Part shown: piece by piece, positions 8,153-15,066 of the stretch
Position numbering within the stretch: position 1 is the first letter of the stretch
Layout of the letters: each line of letters starts with the position of its first letter
Origin: CAYZZU01 sp964483105
Lineage (GTDB): Bacteria > CG2-30-53-67
Assembly: GCA_964483105.1 (NCBI GenBank)
Contig: CAYZZU010000031.1
Span: forward strand, 1-26,480
Length of the DNA stretch: 26,480 nt
Direction of reading: 5' to 3'
Notes under the pieces: model-generated
Database searches by the model: none
Seen by the model: the letters and a program-made list of their open reading frames with translations, nothing else
What the model was told of the DNA's origin: nothing
Program-made: the position numbers and the translations under genes

Positions 8153-8782
8153 ATGATCGCGATTATCGATTACGGAATGGGCAACATCAGAAGCGTTCAG
8201 AAGGGATTCGAAAAGGTCCATTTCAACGCCCGGATTGTGCGGGATCCCGAGTCGATCCGGAAGGCCTCGGCAATCGTCCTCCCAGGTGTCGGCGCCTTCA
8301 GAGATTGTATGCAGAACCTGAAAAAACTCGGACTGATTGATCCGATTCTCCAACAGGTCCGGGCCGGAACACCGTACCTCGGAATCTGCCTGGGCCTCCA
8401 GGTCCTTTTCACCGAAAGTGAGGAGTTCGGATCCCATAAAGGCCTCAACCTGATCCCCGGCAAGGTCAAACAATTTCGTTTCACGGAAGGGAATTCCACC
8501 TCCCTGAAGATTCCACATATGGGTTGGAATACCATCCGGAAGATCCAATCACCTCCCATTCTGGATGAGGTACCGGACGAATCCTATCTTTATTTTGTCC
8601 ATTCCTATTATGTGGTCCCGGACGATCCGGCGGTGATCGCAACCCGGACGAATTATGGAATTGATTTCACGTCCATGATCTGGAAGGAAAACATCTTCGC
8701 GACCCAGTTCCATCCGGAAAAGAGCCAGCAGACCGGCCTGTCCATCCTGAAACGGTTCGCGGAAACGGCCGAAACACGATAG
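8153..8782 (+). CDS. hisH: Imidazole glycerol phosphate synthase, glutaminase subunit HisH
   Basis: HisH is the class I glutamine amidotransferase subunit that hydrolyses glutamine and passes ammonia to HisF to make imidazole glycerol phosphate and AICAR. The 209-residue protein contains the oxyanion-loop PGVGAF (44-49), the nucleophile Cys79 in LGICLG, and His187 and Glu189 of the triad in HPEKS. The length is typical. AAAGGGA precedes the ATG. Its required partner hisF, and hisA, are not in this window, so the histidine genes are split. It has its own promoter and is separated from hisB by the GGDEF gene. Confidence 0.96.
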   Translation: MIAIIDYGMGNIRSVQKGFEKVHFNARIVRDPESIRKASAIVLPGVGAFRDCMQNLKKLGLIDPILQQVRAGTPYLGICLGLQVLFTESEEFGSHKGLNLIPGKVKQFRFTEGNSTSLKIPHMGWNTIRKIQSPPILDEVPDESYLYFVHSYYVVPDDPAVIATRTNYGIDFTSMIWKENIFATQFHPEKSQQTGLSILKRFAETAETR

Positions 8783-8817
8783 TGAAAAATAATTTCGTTG
8801 ATTTCTTGTGAAAAGGC

Positions 8818-8846
8818 TTGACAAAGGTCTCTGTTTCAGATATTGA
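8818..8846 (+). promoter_or_regulatory. Possible promoter for the gene at 8881
   Basis: A perfect TTGACA (8818-8823) is followed after 17 bases by TATTGA (8841-8846), a poor -10 box. It sits in the 98-base gap after hisH. Moderate to weak support. Confidence 0.35.
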
Positions 8847-8880
8847 AATGGGTCCAAAAAAAGTTGGAAAGGGGGATTCA

Positions 8881-9252
8881 ATGGACTCGGAAAACCGGAT
8901 CAAAATTCTCGCGGAAAACCTGATCAGGGCGATTAATCAGGCCTATACGGACAACACACAGATTCGGAGGACACTCCATCAGATCGAAGAGGAAGGATAC
9001 CAGGCCGACGTGGTCCTGGCCGCCTTCACCCGACTCGATAAATCCTCAGAACCCCCTTCGGACTCGGCCACGGAGGAACCGGTCGATGAGAAGATGCAGA
9101 CCTCCATCCTGGATCTCGGGATGGCTGCCACCCCCTGGAATGAAAATCCGGAAGAGCCCCCTCACCGGATTCGCTCGGATATCAATGACTTTGACCGTGC
9201 CTTCCTGAAACTGATCAAGGTCAGGATCGGAGATGAAACCGATTCGGATTGA
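8881..9252 (+). CDS. Hypothetical protein, 123 residues
   Basis: I do not recognise this protein. It has a helical, charged N-terminal part (about 1-55) with a heptad-like pattern and the stretch LHQIEEEGY. A middle part rich in Pro, Glu, Ser and Asp (about 55-100) is probably disordered. The C-terminus NDFDRAFLKLIKVRI looks like a short amphipathic helix or strand. No membrane segment, signal peptide or cysteine is present, so it is probably cytosolic. The ATG at 8881 is chosen because GGAAAGGGGG lies just before it; a TTG at 8818 coincides with the -35 box. It follows hisH by 98 bases and converges on queC with 21 bases between stops. A real gene is likely from the ribosome site and codon use. 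Confidence 0.7.
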   Translation: MDSENRIKILAENLIRAINQAYTDNTQIRRTLHQIEEEGYQADVVLAAFTRLDKSSEPPSDSATEEPVDEKMQTSILDLGMAATPWNENPEEPPHRIRSDINDFDRAFLKLIKVRIGDETDSD

Positions 9253-9273
9253 CGGCGAAATAAAAAAAGTCCA

Positions 9274-9969
9274 TCAACCTTCAAAACGGCCCCGGAACAG
9301 TGTCTCCGCCTCAGTTCCGGCCAGGGCGCGCCTTAATCTCCTGCAGGATTCACACCTGCCGCACATGATTTCCCCTCCCCGATAACAGCTCCAGACAACA
9401 TCCAGAGGAGCCTTATGGCGGAGGGCGGCCTTTATGATTTCACTTTTGTCCATCTCCAGGGTATAACTGACCGCCCGTACGGAATTCAGGGTGGAAAAGG
9501 CCAGGCTTTGATTCACGGCCCGGAGAAACTCACCGGAATTGTCCGGGAATGTGCCGGCCTCCTCCCGGTTGAATCCCGCCACAAGTGTATCCCCCCCTCC
9601 GGCCTCGGCGACTGCCGCGGCGATCTGAAGAAAAACGCCGTTCCGGTTCGGCACCCAGACGGCCCGGGCGGTTTCCTCTGTACGCTCCGGATTCTGAAGA
9701 TCCGCGAGACTTAATTCCGGCAGTTCCTCCCCCTTCCGGACCAGAGCGGACGAGGTGATTTTCTCCATCCAGGGGAGCCGGATAATCCTGTGCGGGACCG
9801 AGTAATGGTCACAGGCCATCCGTGACGCCTCGATCTCACGCCGCGCGGCACGTTGACCGTAATCAAAGGTCAGGGCCGCCAGGATCCTCCCCCGGACAGC
9901 CGCAATCGACAGATTCACCACGGAATCGAGTCCTCCGGAGAGGAGAATCACCTGGATAGGATAGGACAT
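9274..9969 (-). CDS. queC: 7-cyano-7-deazaguanine synthase QueC
   Basis: QueC is an ATP-dependent cytosolic enzyme that converts 7-carboxy-7-deazaguanine and ammonia to preQ0, the precursor of queuosine in tRNA. The 231-residue protein has the N-type ATP PP-loop SGGLDS (11-16), DYGQR (36-40), and the C-terminal zinc-binding cysteines Cys195, Cys203, Cys206 and Cys209 in CYRGGEIMCGRCESC. GAAAGG precedes the ATG. It lies 90 bases downstream of queD on the same strand. QueE, which makes its substrate, is not in the window. Its 3' end faces the gene at 8881-9252 with only 21 bases between. Confidence 0.95.
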   Translation of the reverse strand: MSYPIQVILLSGGLDSVVNLSIAAVRGRILAALTFDYGQRAARREIEASRMACDHYSVPHRIIRLPWMEKITSSALVRKGEELPELSLADLQNPERTEETARAVWVPNRNGVFLQIAAAVAEAGGGDTLVAGFNREEAGTFPDNSGEFLRAVNQSLAFSTLNSVRAVSYTLEMDKSEIIKAALRHKAPLDVVWSCYRGGEIMCGRCESCRRLRRALAGTEAETLFRGRFEG

Positions 9970-10059
9970 GACCTTTCTCTGGATGTAATGACTCAGACGT
10001 CAGCTTTCGGTTTGGACGGCTTCGTAAAAAGAAAAGGAACCAAAGATCCGGCGCCCCGG

Positions 10060-10440
10060 TCACGCATCGTCATCCGGAATGTATGCCGCGCAGGCCTCGG
10101 ATGATTCCCATACCGTCACCCGGCTCACACGGATCTCTTCCCGGTTCAGACTACCTGTCAAACGTTCAAAAATCCACCGCGCAAGGTTCTCCGAGGAAGG
10201 ATTCCGGCTCTGAAACATCGGAAGTTCATTCAGGAAATGATGGTCCAGCTCAGAGAGCACCTCCCGAAGCGCGCCTTTCATCTCCTTGAAGTCGAGGGCG
10301 AGTCCGATGGGATTCAACTTTCCGGCAGTCAGAGTCGCCTGGACCTTCCAGTTGTGCCCGTGAAGGTTTTCACACCGCCCCCTGTAATTTCTCAACTGAT
10401 GTGCCGCTGCGAAACGACTTTCCACGGTCAGTTCGTACAC
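10060..10440 (-). CDS. queD: 6-carboxy-5,6,7,8-tetrahydropterin synthase QueD
   Basis: QueD belongs to the PTPS/6-pyruvoyl-tetrahydropterin synthase fold and converts dihydroneopterin triphosphate to 6-carboxytetrahydropterin early in queuosine synthesis. The 126-residue protein has zinc ligands His14 (FAAAHQL), His27 and His29 (LHGHNW), catalytic Cys23, the LDHH motif (65-68) and Glu112. Presence of the single Cys before the HGH motif and the queC neighbour favour QueD over eukaryote-type PTPS. Translation starts at GTG, decided by AAGGAG six bases upstream. An inverted repeat overlaps its probable promoter. Confidence 0.94.
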   Translation of the reverse strand: MYELTVESRFAAAHQLRNYRGRCENLHGHNWKVQATLTAGKLNPIGLALDFKEMKGALREVLSELDHHFLNELPMFQSRNPSSENLARWIFERLTGSLNREEIRVSRVTVWESSEACAAYIPDDDA

Positions 10441-10456
10441 TGGCTACTCCTTCGTG

Positions 10457-10520
10457 GTGGTCCTATTCGTCAATACGGTGGCCTGTCTGCGTGCGTCACA
10501 ATATTTAGGAACAGGACCAC
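10457..10520 (-). repeat. 12-base inverted repeat upstream of queD
   Basis: GTGGTCCTATTC (10457-10468) and GAACAGGACCAC (10509-10520) are inverted copies differing at one position. On the queD-sense RNA the odd position becomes a G-U pair, so all 12 positions could pair. One arm ends four bases before the queD ribosome site and the other lies inside the spacer of the candidate promoter. Confidence 0.6.
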
Positions 10521-10528
10521 TGAGTCAA
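10500..10528 (-). promoter_or_regulatory. Possible promoter for queD-queC
   Basis: On the minus strand TTGACT (10528-10523) is followed after 17 bases by AATATT (10505-10500), matching five and four consensus positions. It would start transcription about 50 bases before the queD GTG. Confidence 0.35.
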
Positions 10529-10661
10529 GACGCCGCTGATTCCGGGAGGGAAAGATAACACAGCGGATGGACGGAGTCAATCCCGCTTGCGGCCCCAAAT
10601 CCAGCGAGAATGTTCGCCAGCACAATATCCGCCGGAACCTCGGAGGGATGAAAGCAGAGAA

Positions 10662-12764
10662 TTATTCACCAGAAAGGACGGTCTCTAAGACCTCACTCAG
10701 TTCAATGATCTTATAGGGTTTCGGAAGAACTCCGGAAAAACCATATTCACGATAATCCGACAGAACCGGATCATCGGAGTAACCGCTCGAAACAACCGCC
10801 TTTACGTCGGGATCGATCCTGCGGAGTTTCCTTACAGCCTCCAGTCCCCCCATTCCACCGGGAACCGTCAAATCCATGATCACGGCATCGAAAGGCTCTC
10901 CGGACTCCCGGGCCTGCCTGTATAATTCAACGGCATCCCTTCCTTCCACTGCGAACTCCACTTGATAACCGATTCGGCTCAACATCTGTCCCGCCACAGC
11001 CCGGACAATCTCTTCATCATCCATCAGCAGGACCTTCCCACCGCCGGCCCGTAGTTCTTCCCCGACGGCCTTCCGGGGCTGAATCTTCTTCTCCGAAACA
11101 GGAAGATAAATCATCATCGCGGTCCCCTTGCCGAGCCTGGATTCCGCGGCAAGAACACCATGGTGTTTTTGAACGATGGAATACGCGGTAGTCAGTCCCA
11201 GCCCGTTCGATTCCGGCTTGGTCGTGAAAAAAGGATCGAAGATCTTCGGCAGATCTTCGGAACGGATTCCCACCCCGTAATCCTCGATCCTGATTTTGAC
11301 ATACTTCCCCGGTTTCAGGGAAAACGGGTTTCTCTTCTTCAGAACCGTCTCTTCACAGGCAACCCGGATGGTCCCTCCTCCCGGCATGGCCTGGCGCGCA
11401 TTGAGGATCAGGTTATGAATCACCTGACTCATCTGTCCCTCGTCCACATCCACGGGGCTGAGATCCGCCGGAATGGAAAAGAGACACTTCACACTGGATC
11501 CACTCAGGGAAAAGTTTGCCGCCCCCTTGATCCATTTCGTGAGGGAGGTCGTTCGCCGGATCGGCTCCCCTCCCCGGGAGAAAATCAGGAGCTGGTGCGT
11601 CAACGCCTTGGCCCGCCGGATCGCCTCTTCCGCATCGGACAGTCGCTCCGAGATCAGATGGTCCTTTGATCCGACATACGCCTTGGCCAGGTTTAAATTT
11701 CCCCAGATGGCGGTCAGGAGATTATTGAAATCGTGGGCGATCCCTCCGGCAAGAACCCCGATCGATTCCAGTTTCTGGGCACGCGCCAATTCATCCTCCA
11801 GGATCTTCTTCTCCGTGATGTCGGCGAATGCAGTGACCGACGCCACAACCTCTCCCTGTTCAAAGATCGGCGTCGCTACGTAAGAGACCGGAAATTCGCT
11901 TCCATCCTTTCGGAAAAAAGTATCGTTTTCCGTCCGATACCGCCTGCCCGTCCTGAAAACACGCATGACGGGACATTCATAAAGGTGTGAAGAATCCTCC
12001 CGGGTCTTCGTGTGAATCAGAGGGTGCATCTTCTGCTGCACGATTTCCTTCTTTTTCCACCCCAGAAGATGTTCCGCCTCGGGGTTTATGAAAAGCAGGC
12101 GTCCCTCCCTGTCCAGGACAAAGACCCCCTCTCCCAGGGCCGAGGTAATATCCCGTAATGATTTTTCACTCTTCTGGAGGGCCTCTTCGGTACGGCGTCT
12201 GATCAGGATACCGGCCAGCGTATGGGCGATGGCCATCAGAAATTCTTCCTCTTCCCGATCCCGCCGATGTCCCGCGCTTACATAGATGTTGATGACACCA
12301 AGCACCTCGTCAGAATAGAGGATAGGCACGCAGTAATGTCCATGCGAGTCCATCCCTTCGTAATGGTTCTCATGCTGTTCGTTGATACCATCCACGAACA
12401 GAATCTTCCGTTTCAGCGCTGCATTGCCGCAGAGACACCGCCCGAAAGGAAGACGCCCGCACGTGGACACCAAAGAGTCCGGAATCCCGCTCCAGGCCCT
12501 CATGACCAGAAATTCCGGATCCTCTTCCACAATAAAAATATTCCCCTTCGACTGGAAGGCAAGCCACTGAATGGAAAGTAGAAGATCCAGGGAACGTTGC
12601 AGGAGATCCCGAATCGGGATCTCCTCCAGGGAAAGACGGAGCAGCGAATTCATCACGGCCTGTGTATCATATTTCCGCTGAAGGCGCTCCTGGTCCCTCG
12701 TATGCCGGGGCTTCAGAACCTCACTTCCGTCAAGGCGTTCCCCGCTCCACCCGGGTTCCTGCAT
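10662..12764 (-). CDS. Hybrid sensor histidine kinase (GAF-PAS-HisKA-HATPase-REC)
   Basis: A cytoplasmic-looking hybrid kinase of 700 residues with no membrane segment visible. A GAF domain (about 35-195) contains Cys110, Cys112, His141, His143 and Cys145. A PAS domain (about 200-320) follows. The HisKA phospho-site is His344 in GIAHDFNNLL. The ATPase domain (about 440-560) has the N box NLILNARQAM, the G1 box DYGVGI and the G2 region NGLGL. The C-terminal receiver (about 575-698) has Asp582-Asp583, phospho-acceptor Asp631 in VIMDLTVPGG and Lys682. No DNA-binding output domain is present, so signalling must pass to another protein or act by phosphatase. ATG 12764 is chosen over TTG 12788 because GGGGAGGG precedes it. 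It lies downstream of cobD on the same strand with its own promoter. Confidence 0.93.
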   Translation of the reverse strand: MQEPGWSGERLDGSEVLKPRHTRDQERLQRKYDTQAVMNSLLRLSLEEIPIRDLLQRSLDLLLSIQWLAFQSKGNIFIVEEDPEFLVMRAWSGIPDSLVSTCGRLPFGRCLCGNAALKRKILFVDGINEQHENHYEGMDSHGHYCVPILYSDEVLGVINIYVSAGHRRDREEEEFLMAIAHTLAGILIRRRTEEALQKSEKSLRDITSALGEGVFVLDREGRLLFINPEAEHLLGWKKKEIVQQKMHPLIHTKTREDSSHLYECPVMRVFRTGRRYRTENDTFFRKDGSEFPVSYVATPIFEQGEVVASVTAFADITEKKILEDELARAQKLESIGVLAGGIAHDFNNLLTAIWGNLNLAKAYVGSKDHLISERLSDAEEAIRRAKALTHQLLIFSRGGEPIRRTTSLTKWIKGAANFSLSGSSVKCLFSIPADLSPVDVDEGQMSQVIHNLILNARQAMPGGGTIRVACEETVLKKRNPFSLKPGKYVKIRIEDYGVGIRSEDLPKIFDPFFTTKPESNGLGLTTAYSIVQKHHGVLAAESRLGKGTAMMIYLPVSEKKIQPRKAVGEELRAGGGKVLLMDDEEIVRAVAGQMLSRIGYQVEFAVEGRDAVELYRQARESGEPFDAVIMDLTVPGGMGGLEAVRKLRRIDPDVKAVVSSGYSDDPVLSDYREYGFSGVLPKPYKIIELSEVLETVLSGE

Positions 12765-12800
12765 GAGTCCCTCCCCTGAAGGCCCCAAAACCGTTCCTAT

Positions 12801-12833
12801 TCAAAAAGAAATTTCGCAGACATTCAAAGACAT
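12801..12833 (-). CDS. Possible 10-codon leader ORF upstream of the hybrid kinase
   Basis: ATG at 12833 opens a frame encoding MSLNVCEISF and a stop at 12801. AGGAAGGAGGG (12846-12836) is the strongest ribosome-site-like sequence in the region and lies directly before it. It would begin about 20 bases into a transcript from the promoter at 12860-12888 and end 36 bases before the kinase ATG, which has its own GGGGAGGG. It may be a translated leader or chance. Confidence 0.2.
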   Translation of the reverse strand: MSLNVCEISF

Positions 12834-12859
12834 TTCCCTCCTTCCTGATCCTATTCATA

Positions 12860-12888
12860 AAAATATCGTCATTGTCCAAGCCTGTCAA
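12860..12888 (-). promoter_or_regulatory. Sigma70-type promoter for the hybrid kinase
   Basis: On the minus strand a perfect TTGACA (12888-12883), a 17-base spacer and TATTTT (12865-12860) precede the kinase start by about 95 bases. This suggests the kinase can be expressed independently of the cobalamin operon. Confidence 0.55.
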
Positions 12889-12973
12889 CTTGCGCAGAGA
12901 GGAATGGAATTCAGGTGTCTGGTCCTGTCCCTGTGAAGAAAATCCGTCGGCAGAAAACGCGCCCCCGGAGACC

Positions 12974-14059
12974 TTATACAAACTTCCGGGCAGATCCGCG
13001 GATCGTCTGGATCAGGAGGAGGTTCTCTTCATGATCCCGGACAGCTACACGGAAAAAACGGGAATCCAGGTTGCGGAAGGATTCACAGTTCCGGACCAGA
13101 ATACCGGAGCGGAGCAGGACATCGAAAAGGCGTTCCGGCTCCGGCATCGGGGGAGAGGTTTCAATCAAAAGGAAATTGGCACAGGAGGGAAACACATGGA
13201 TCCCGGGGGTTTTGTTCAACTCCCGTTCCAAAAAGAGACGTTCCTGCCCGACGAGCAGGCGGCTCTCTTCCTGATAATCCTTGTCGCATAACACGGCCGT
13301 CACAACCGACTGGGCGAAACGGTTCACGGACCAGGGTTCCTGGCAGGAAGCAATACGCCGGATCAGCGCCTCGGAACCATAGAGCGCTCCCGCCCGGAGT
13401 CCGGGGATCGCGAAAAACTTGGTAAACGAACGGAGGACCAGCAGGTTGCCGAATTCACGGACCCACCCGCGAACCGACTCCACCGGAATGAACTCCATAA
13501 AGGCCTCATCCACGACCACGGGTATACCGAGAGGTTCCGTCGCCTTCAGGATGGTTCGTATTTCATCCCGGGGAATCAACCCTCCCGTAGGGTTGTTGGG
13601 ATTGCAGAGCCATACCAGGTCGATCCCGTCCCTGATTTCTTCCAGGAAGCGATCCGTCTCCAGGAGGAAAGAGTCCTCCCGCCGGAGCGGATAGAACCGC
13701 ACATCCCCCCTCTCCAAAAGGAGTGACCGCTCATAATCCGAAAAGGAAGGAACGGGGATCAGCGCCCGTTTCGGACGGAGGGCCTTCGGGATCAGGTAGA
13801 TAAATTCCGTGCTCCCGTTCCCCACAAGGACGTTCTCCAGGCGAAGAGGATTCTCCCCGGCAAGGATCTCCCGCAGGGAGTAAGAGTCGATCTCCGGATA
13901 ACGCACCAGCCGGCCCATTTCATCCAGGATCGCCCTGAAAACCGATTTCGATATCCCGAGGGGGTTGATACTGGCGGAAAAATCGAGGATTTCCTCCTCC
14001 GGGATACCGTACCGTTGCGAAATTTCTCTGATGTTCCCACCGTGAAGCTGTTTCATCAT
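12974..14059 (-). CDS. cobD: L-threonine-O-3-phosphate decarboxylase CobD
   Basis: CobD is a PLP enzyme related to HisC that decarboxylates threonine phosphate to (R)-1-amino-2-propanol phosphate, the linker joining corrin and nucleotide loop. The 361-residue protein begins with the family's HGGN motif (residues 6-9) and has FSASINPLG (27-35), NPNNPTGG (153-160), DEAFMEF (184-190) and PLP Lys214 in RSFTKFFAIPGLR. HGGN and the position directly after cbiB favour CobD over a second HisC. Start is ATG 14059 with GGAA six bases upstream; ATG 14056 and TTG 14071 are alternatives. It is the last gene of the cobalamin run, 59 bases after cbiB. Confidence 0.93.
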   Translation of the reverse strand: MMKQLHGGNIREISQRYGIPEEEILDFSASINPLGISKSVFRAILDEMGRLVRYPEIDSYSLREILAGENPLRLENVLVGNGSTEFIYLIPKALRPKRALIPVPSFSDYERSLLLERGDVRFYPLRREDSFLLETDRFLEEIRDGIDLVWLCNPNNPTGGLIPRDEIRTILKATEPLGIPVVVDEAFMEFIPVESVRGWVREFGNLLVLRSFTKFFAIPGLRAGALYGSEALIRRIASCQEPWSVNRFAQSVVTAVLCDKDYQEESRLLVGQERLFLERELNKTPGIHVFPSCANFLLIETSPPMPEPERLFDVLLRSGILVRNCESFRNLDSRFFRVAVRDHEENLLLIQTIRGSARKFV

Positions 14060-14118
14060 GGTTATTTCCAAGTCATGTCAAATGTTGAGACCTGACCCCG
14101 AAGGAACGAAGGAAGGGC

Positions 14119-15066
14119 TCAAGGCAAGACCACTACCAAAACCAGAACCATCAGGCAAAAAGTCCCATACATCAAGGCGATCGCGTCCCGGATGCTTCCC
14201 GGGGTCAGTTCTTTTCTGGCTTCTCCGATCACCGGCTTCACAGTTTCAACCCCCATGTAGACGTTCACTCCACCCAACTGCACGCCGAGCGCGCCGGCCG
14301 CGGCAGCCTCGGGGATCCCGGCGTTGGGGCTTGGATGTTTCCGTCCGTCCCGCAGCATGGTCCGAAAGGCCTCCCGGGCGTTTCCGCCGATAAAAAATGA
14401 GGCCGGCGCCATGAGCAATCCGGTGATCCGCGCGGGAATAAAATTCACGACATCATCAAGCCTCGCGGGAAACCACCCCAGGTCCCGGAAGACCTCATGC
14501 CGGTATCCGAGCATGGAGTCCAGGGTATTGACCGCCTTGTAGGCCATGGCCAGCGGCGCTCCGCCCAGGGCCAGGTAAAAGAGCGGGGCGATCACACCGT
14601 CCGAGGTGTTTTCCGTCACCGTCTCAACCGTGGCCCGTACAACCTCCTTTTCCGAAAGATGACCGGTCTGTCTCCCGACGATCCCGCCAAGATCCCGACG
14701 CGCGGCGGAGAGGTCTCCACCCTCCAAGTCCCGCATGATCTTTCCCGCCTCTCTGTGGAGACTCCTCGCCGCGAGGGTTGTATAGGCCAGAAACACCGAG
14801 ACCGCCCATCCAACCCGCGGATGGATGCATGTCGCCCCCCGGATGAGAAAAAAGGTCGCCATATAGGAACAAACGACAACCGTGGCCGTGATCACTACTC
14901 CGGCGAACCGTTTCCCCCGGGGGGTTTGAAAAATCCCCAGGGACAATCTCTTGAGGAACGAAATCAGTCCGCCCATCAGGACCACCGGATGGGGAAATCC
15001 CCGGGGATCTCCGAAAATCAGGTCAAAAAGAGACACCGTAATCAGCGCAGCAGGCGACATCCTCAT
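14119..15066 (-). CDS. cbiB: Adenosylcobinamide-phosphate synthase CbiB
   Basis: CbiB is an inner-membrane enzyme that amidates the propionate on ring D of adenosylcobyric acid with aminopropanol (phosphate). From ATG 15066 the protein has 315 residues, normal for the family. It starts with the typical LFDLIFGDPRGFPHP (13-27). It has ETVTENTSDGVIAPLFY (148-164) and NTLDSMLGYR (180-189), and ends in a very hydrophobic segment. At least four hydrophobic segments are apparent. The longer open frame from 15207 is rejected because it would overlap cbiP by 145 bases; ATG 15066 overlaps the cbiP stop as ATGA. Its product-side partner CobD follows. Confidence 0.95.
   Translation of the reverse strand: MRMSPAALITVSLFDLIFGDPRGFPHPVVLMGGLISFLKRLSLGIFQTPRGKRFAGVVITATVVVCSYMATFFLIRGATCIHPRVGWAVSVFLAYTTLAARSLHREAGKIMRDLEGGDLSAARRDLGGIVGRQTGHLSEKEVVRATVETVTENTSDGVIAPLFYLALGGAPLAMAYKAVNTLDSMLGYRHEVFRDLGWFPARLDDVVNFIPARITGLLMAPASFFIGGNAREAFRTMLRDGRKHPSPNAGIPEAAAAGALGVQLGGVNVYMGVETVKPVIGEARKELTPGSIRDAIALMYGTFCLMVLVLVVVLP

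Larger units (their letters stand above)
10441..10661. other. 221-base region between the hybrid kinase and queD
   Basis: It holds the queD promoter candidate and inverted repeat listed separately. A small GU-rich hairpin (about 10602-10621) lies nearer the kinase stop and has no T-run. A minus-strand open stretch (10650-10525) has no start with a ribosome site. I looked for preQ1 riboswitch patterns and saw none I could recognise. Confidence 0.4.
12765..12973. other. 209-base region between cobD and the hybrid kinase
   Basis: It contains the kinase promoter (12860-12888) and a possible 10-codon leader ORF (12801-12833). I searched the minus strand after the cobD stop for a hairpin with a T-run and found none convincing, so the end of the cobalamin transcript is not defined here. 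Confidence 0.45.

Noticed and set aside
10441..10500. preQ1 riboswitch before queD
   Set aside because: I saw none of the conserved preQ1 aptamer elements between the candidate transcription start and the GTG.
10525..10650. Minus-strand open stretch of about 41 codons after the kinase (possible gene remnant)
   Set aside because: The translated text looks somewhat protein-like (PADIVLANILAGFG), but there is no start with a ribosome site, I cannot match it to a family, and open stretches this long are common by chance at this GC content.
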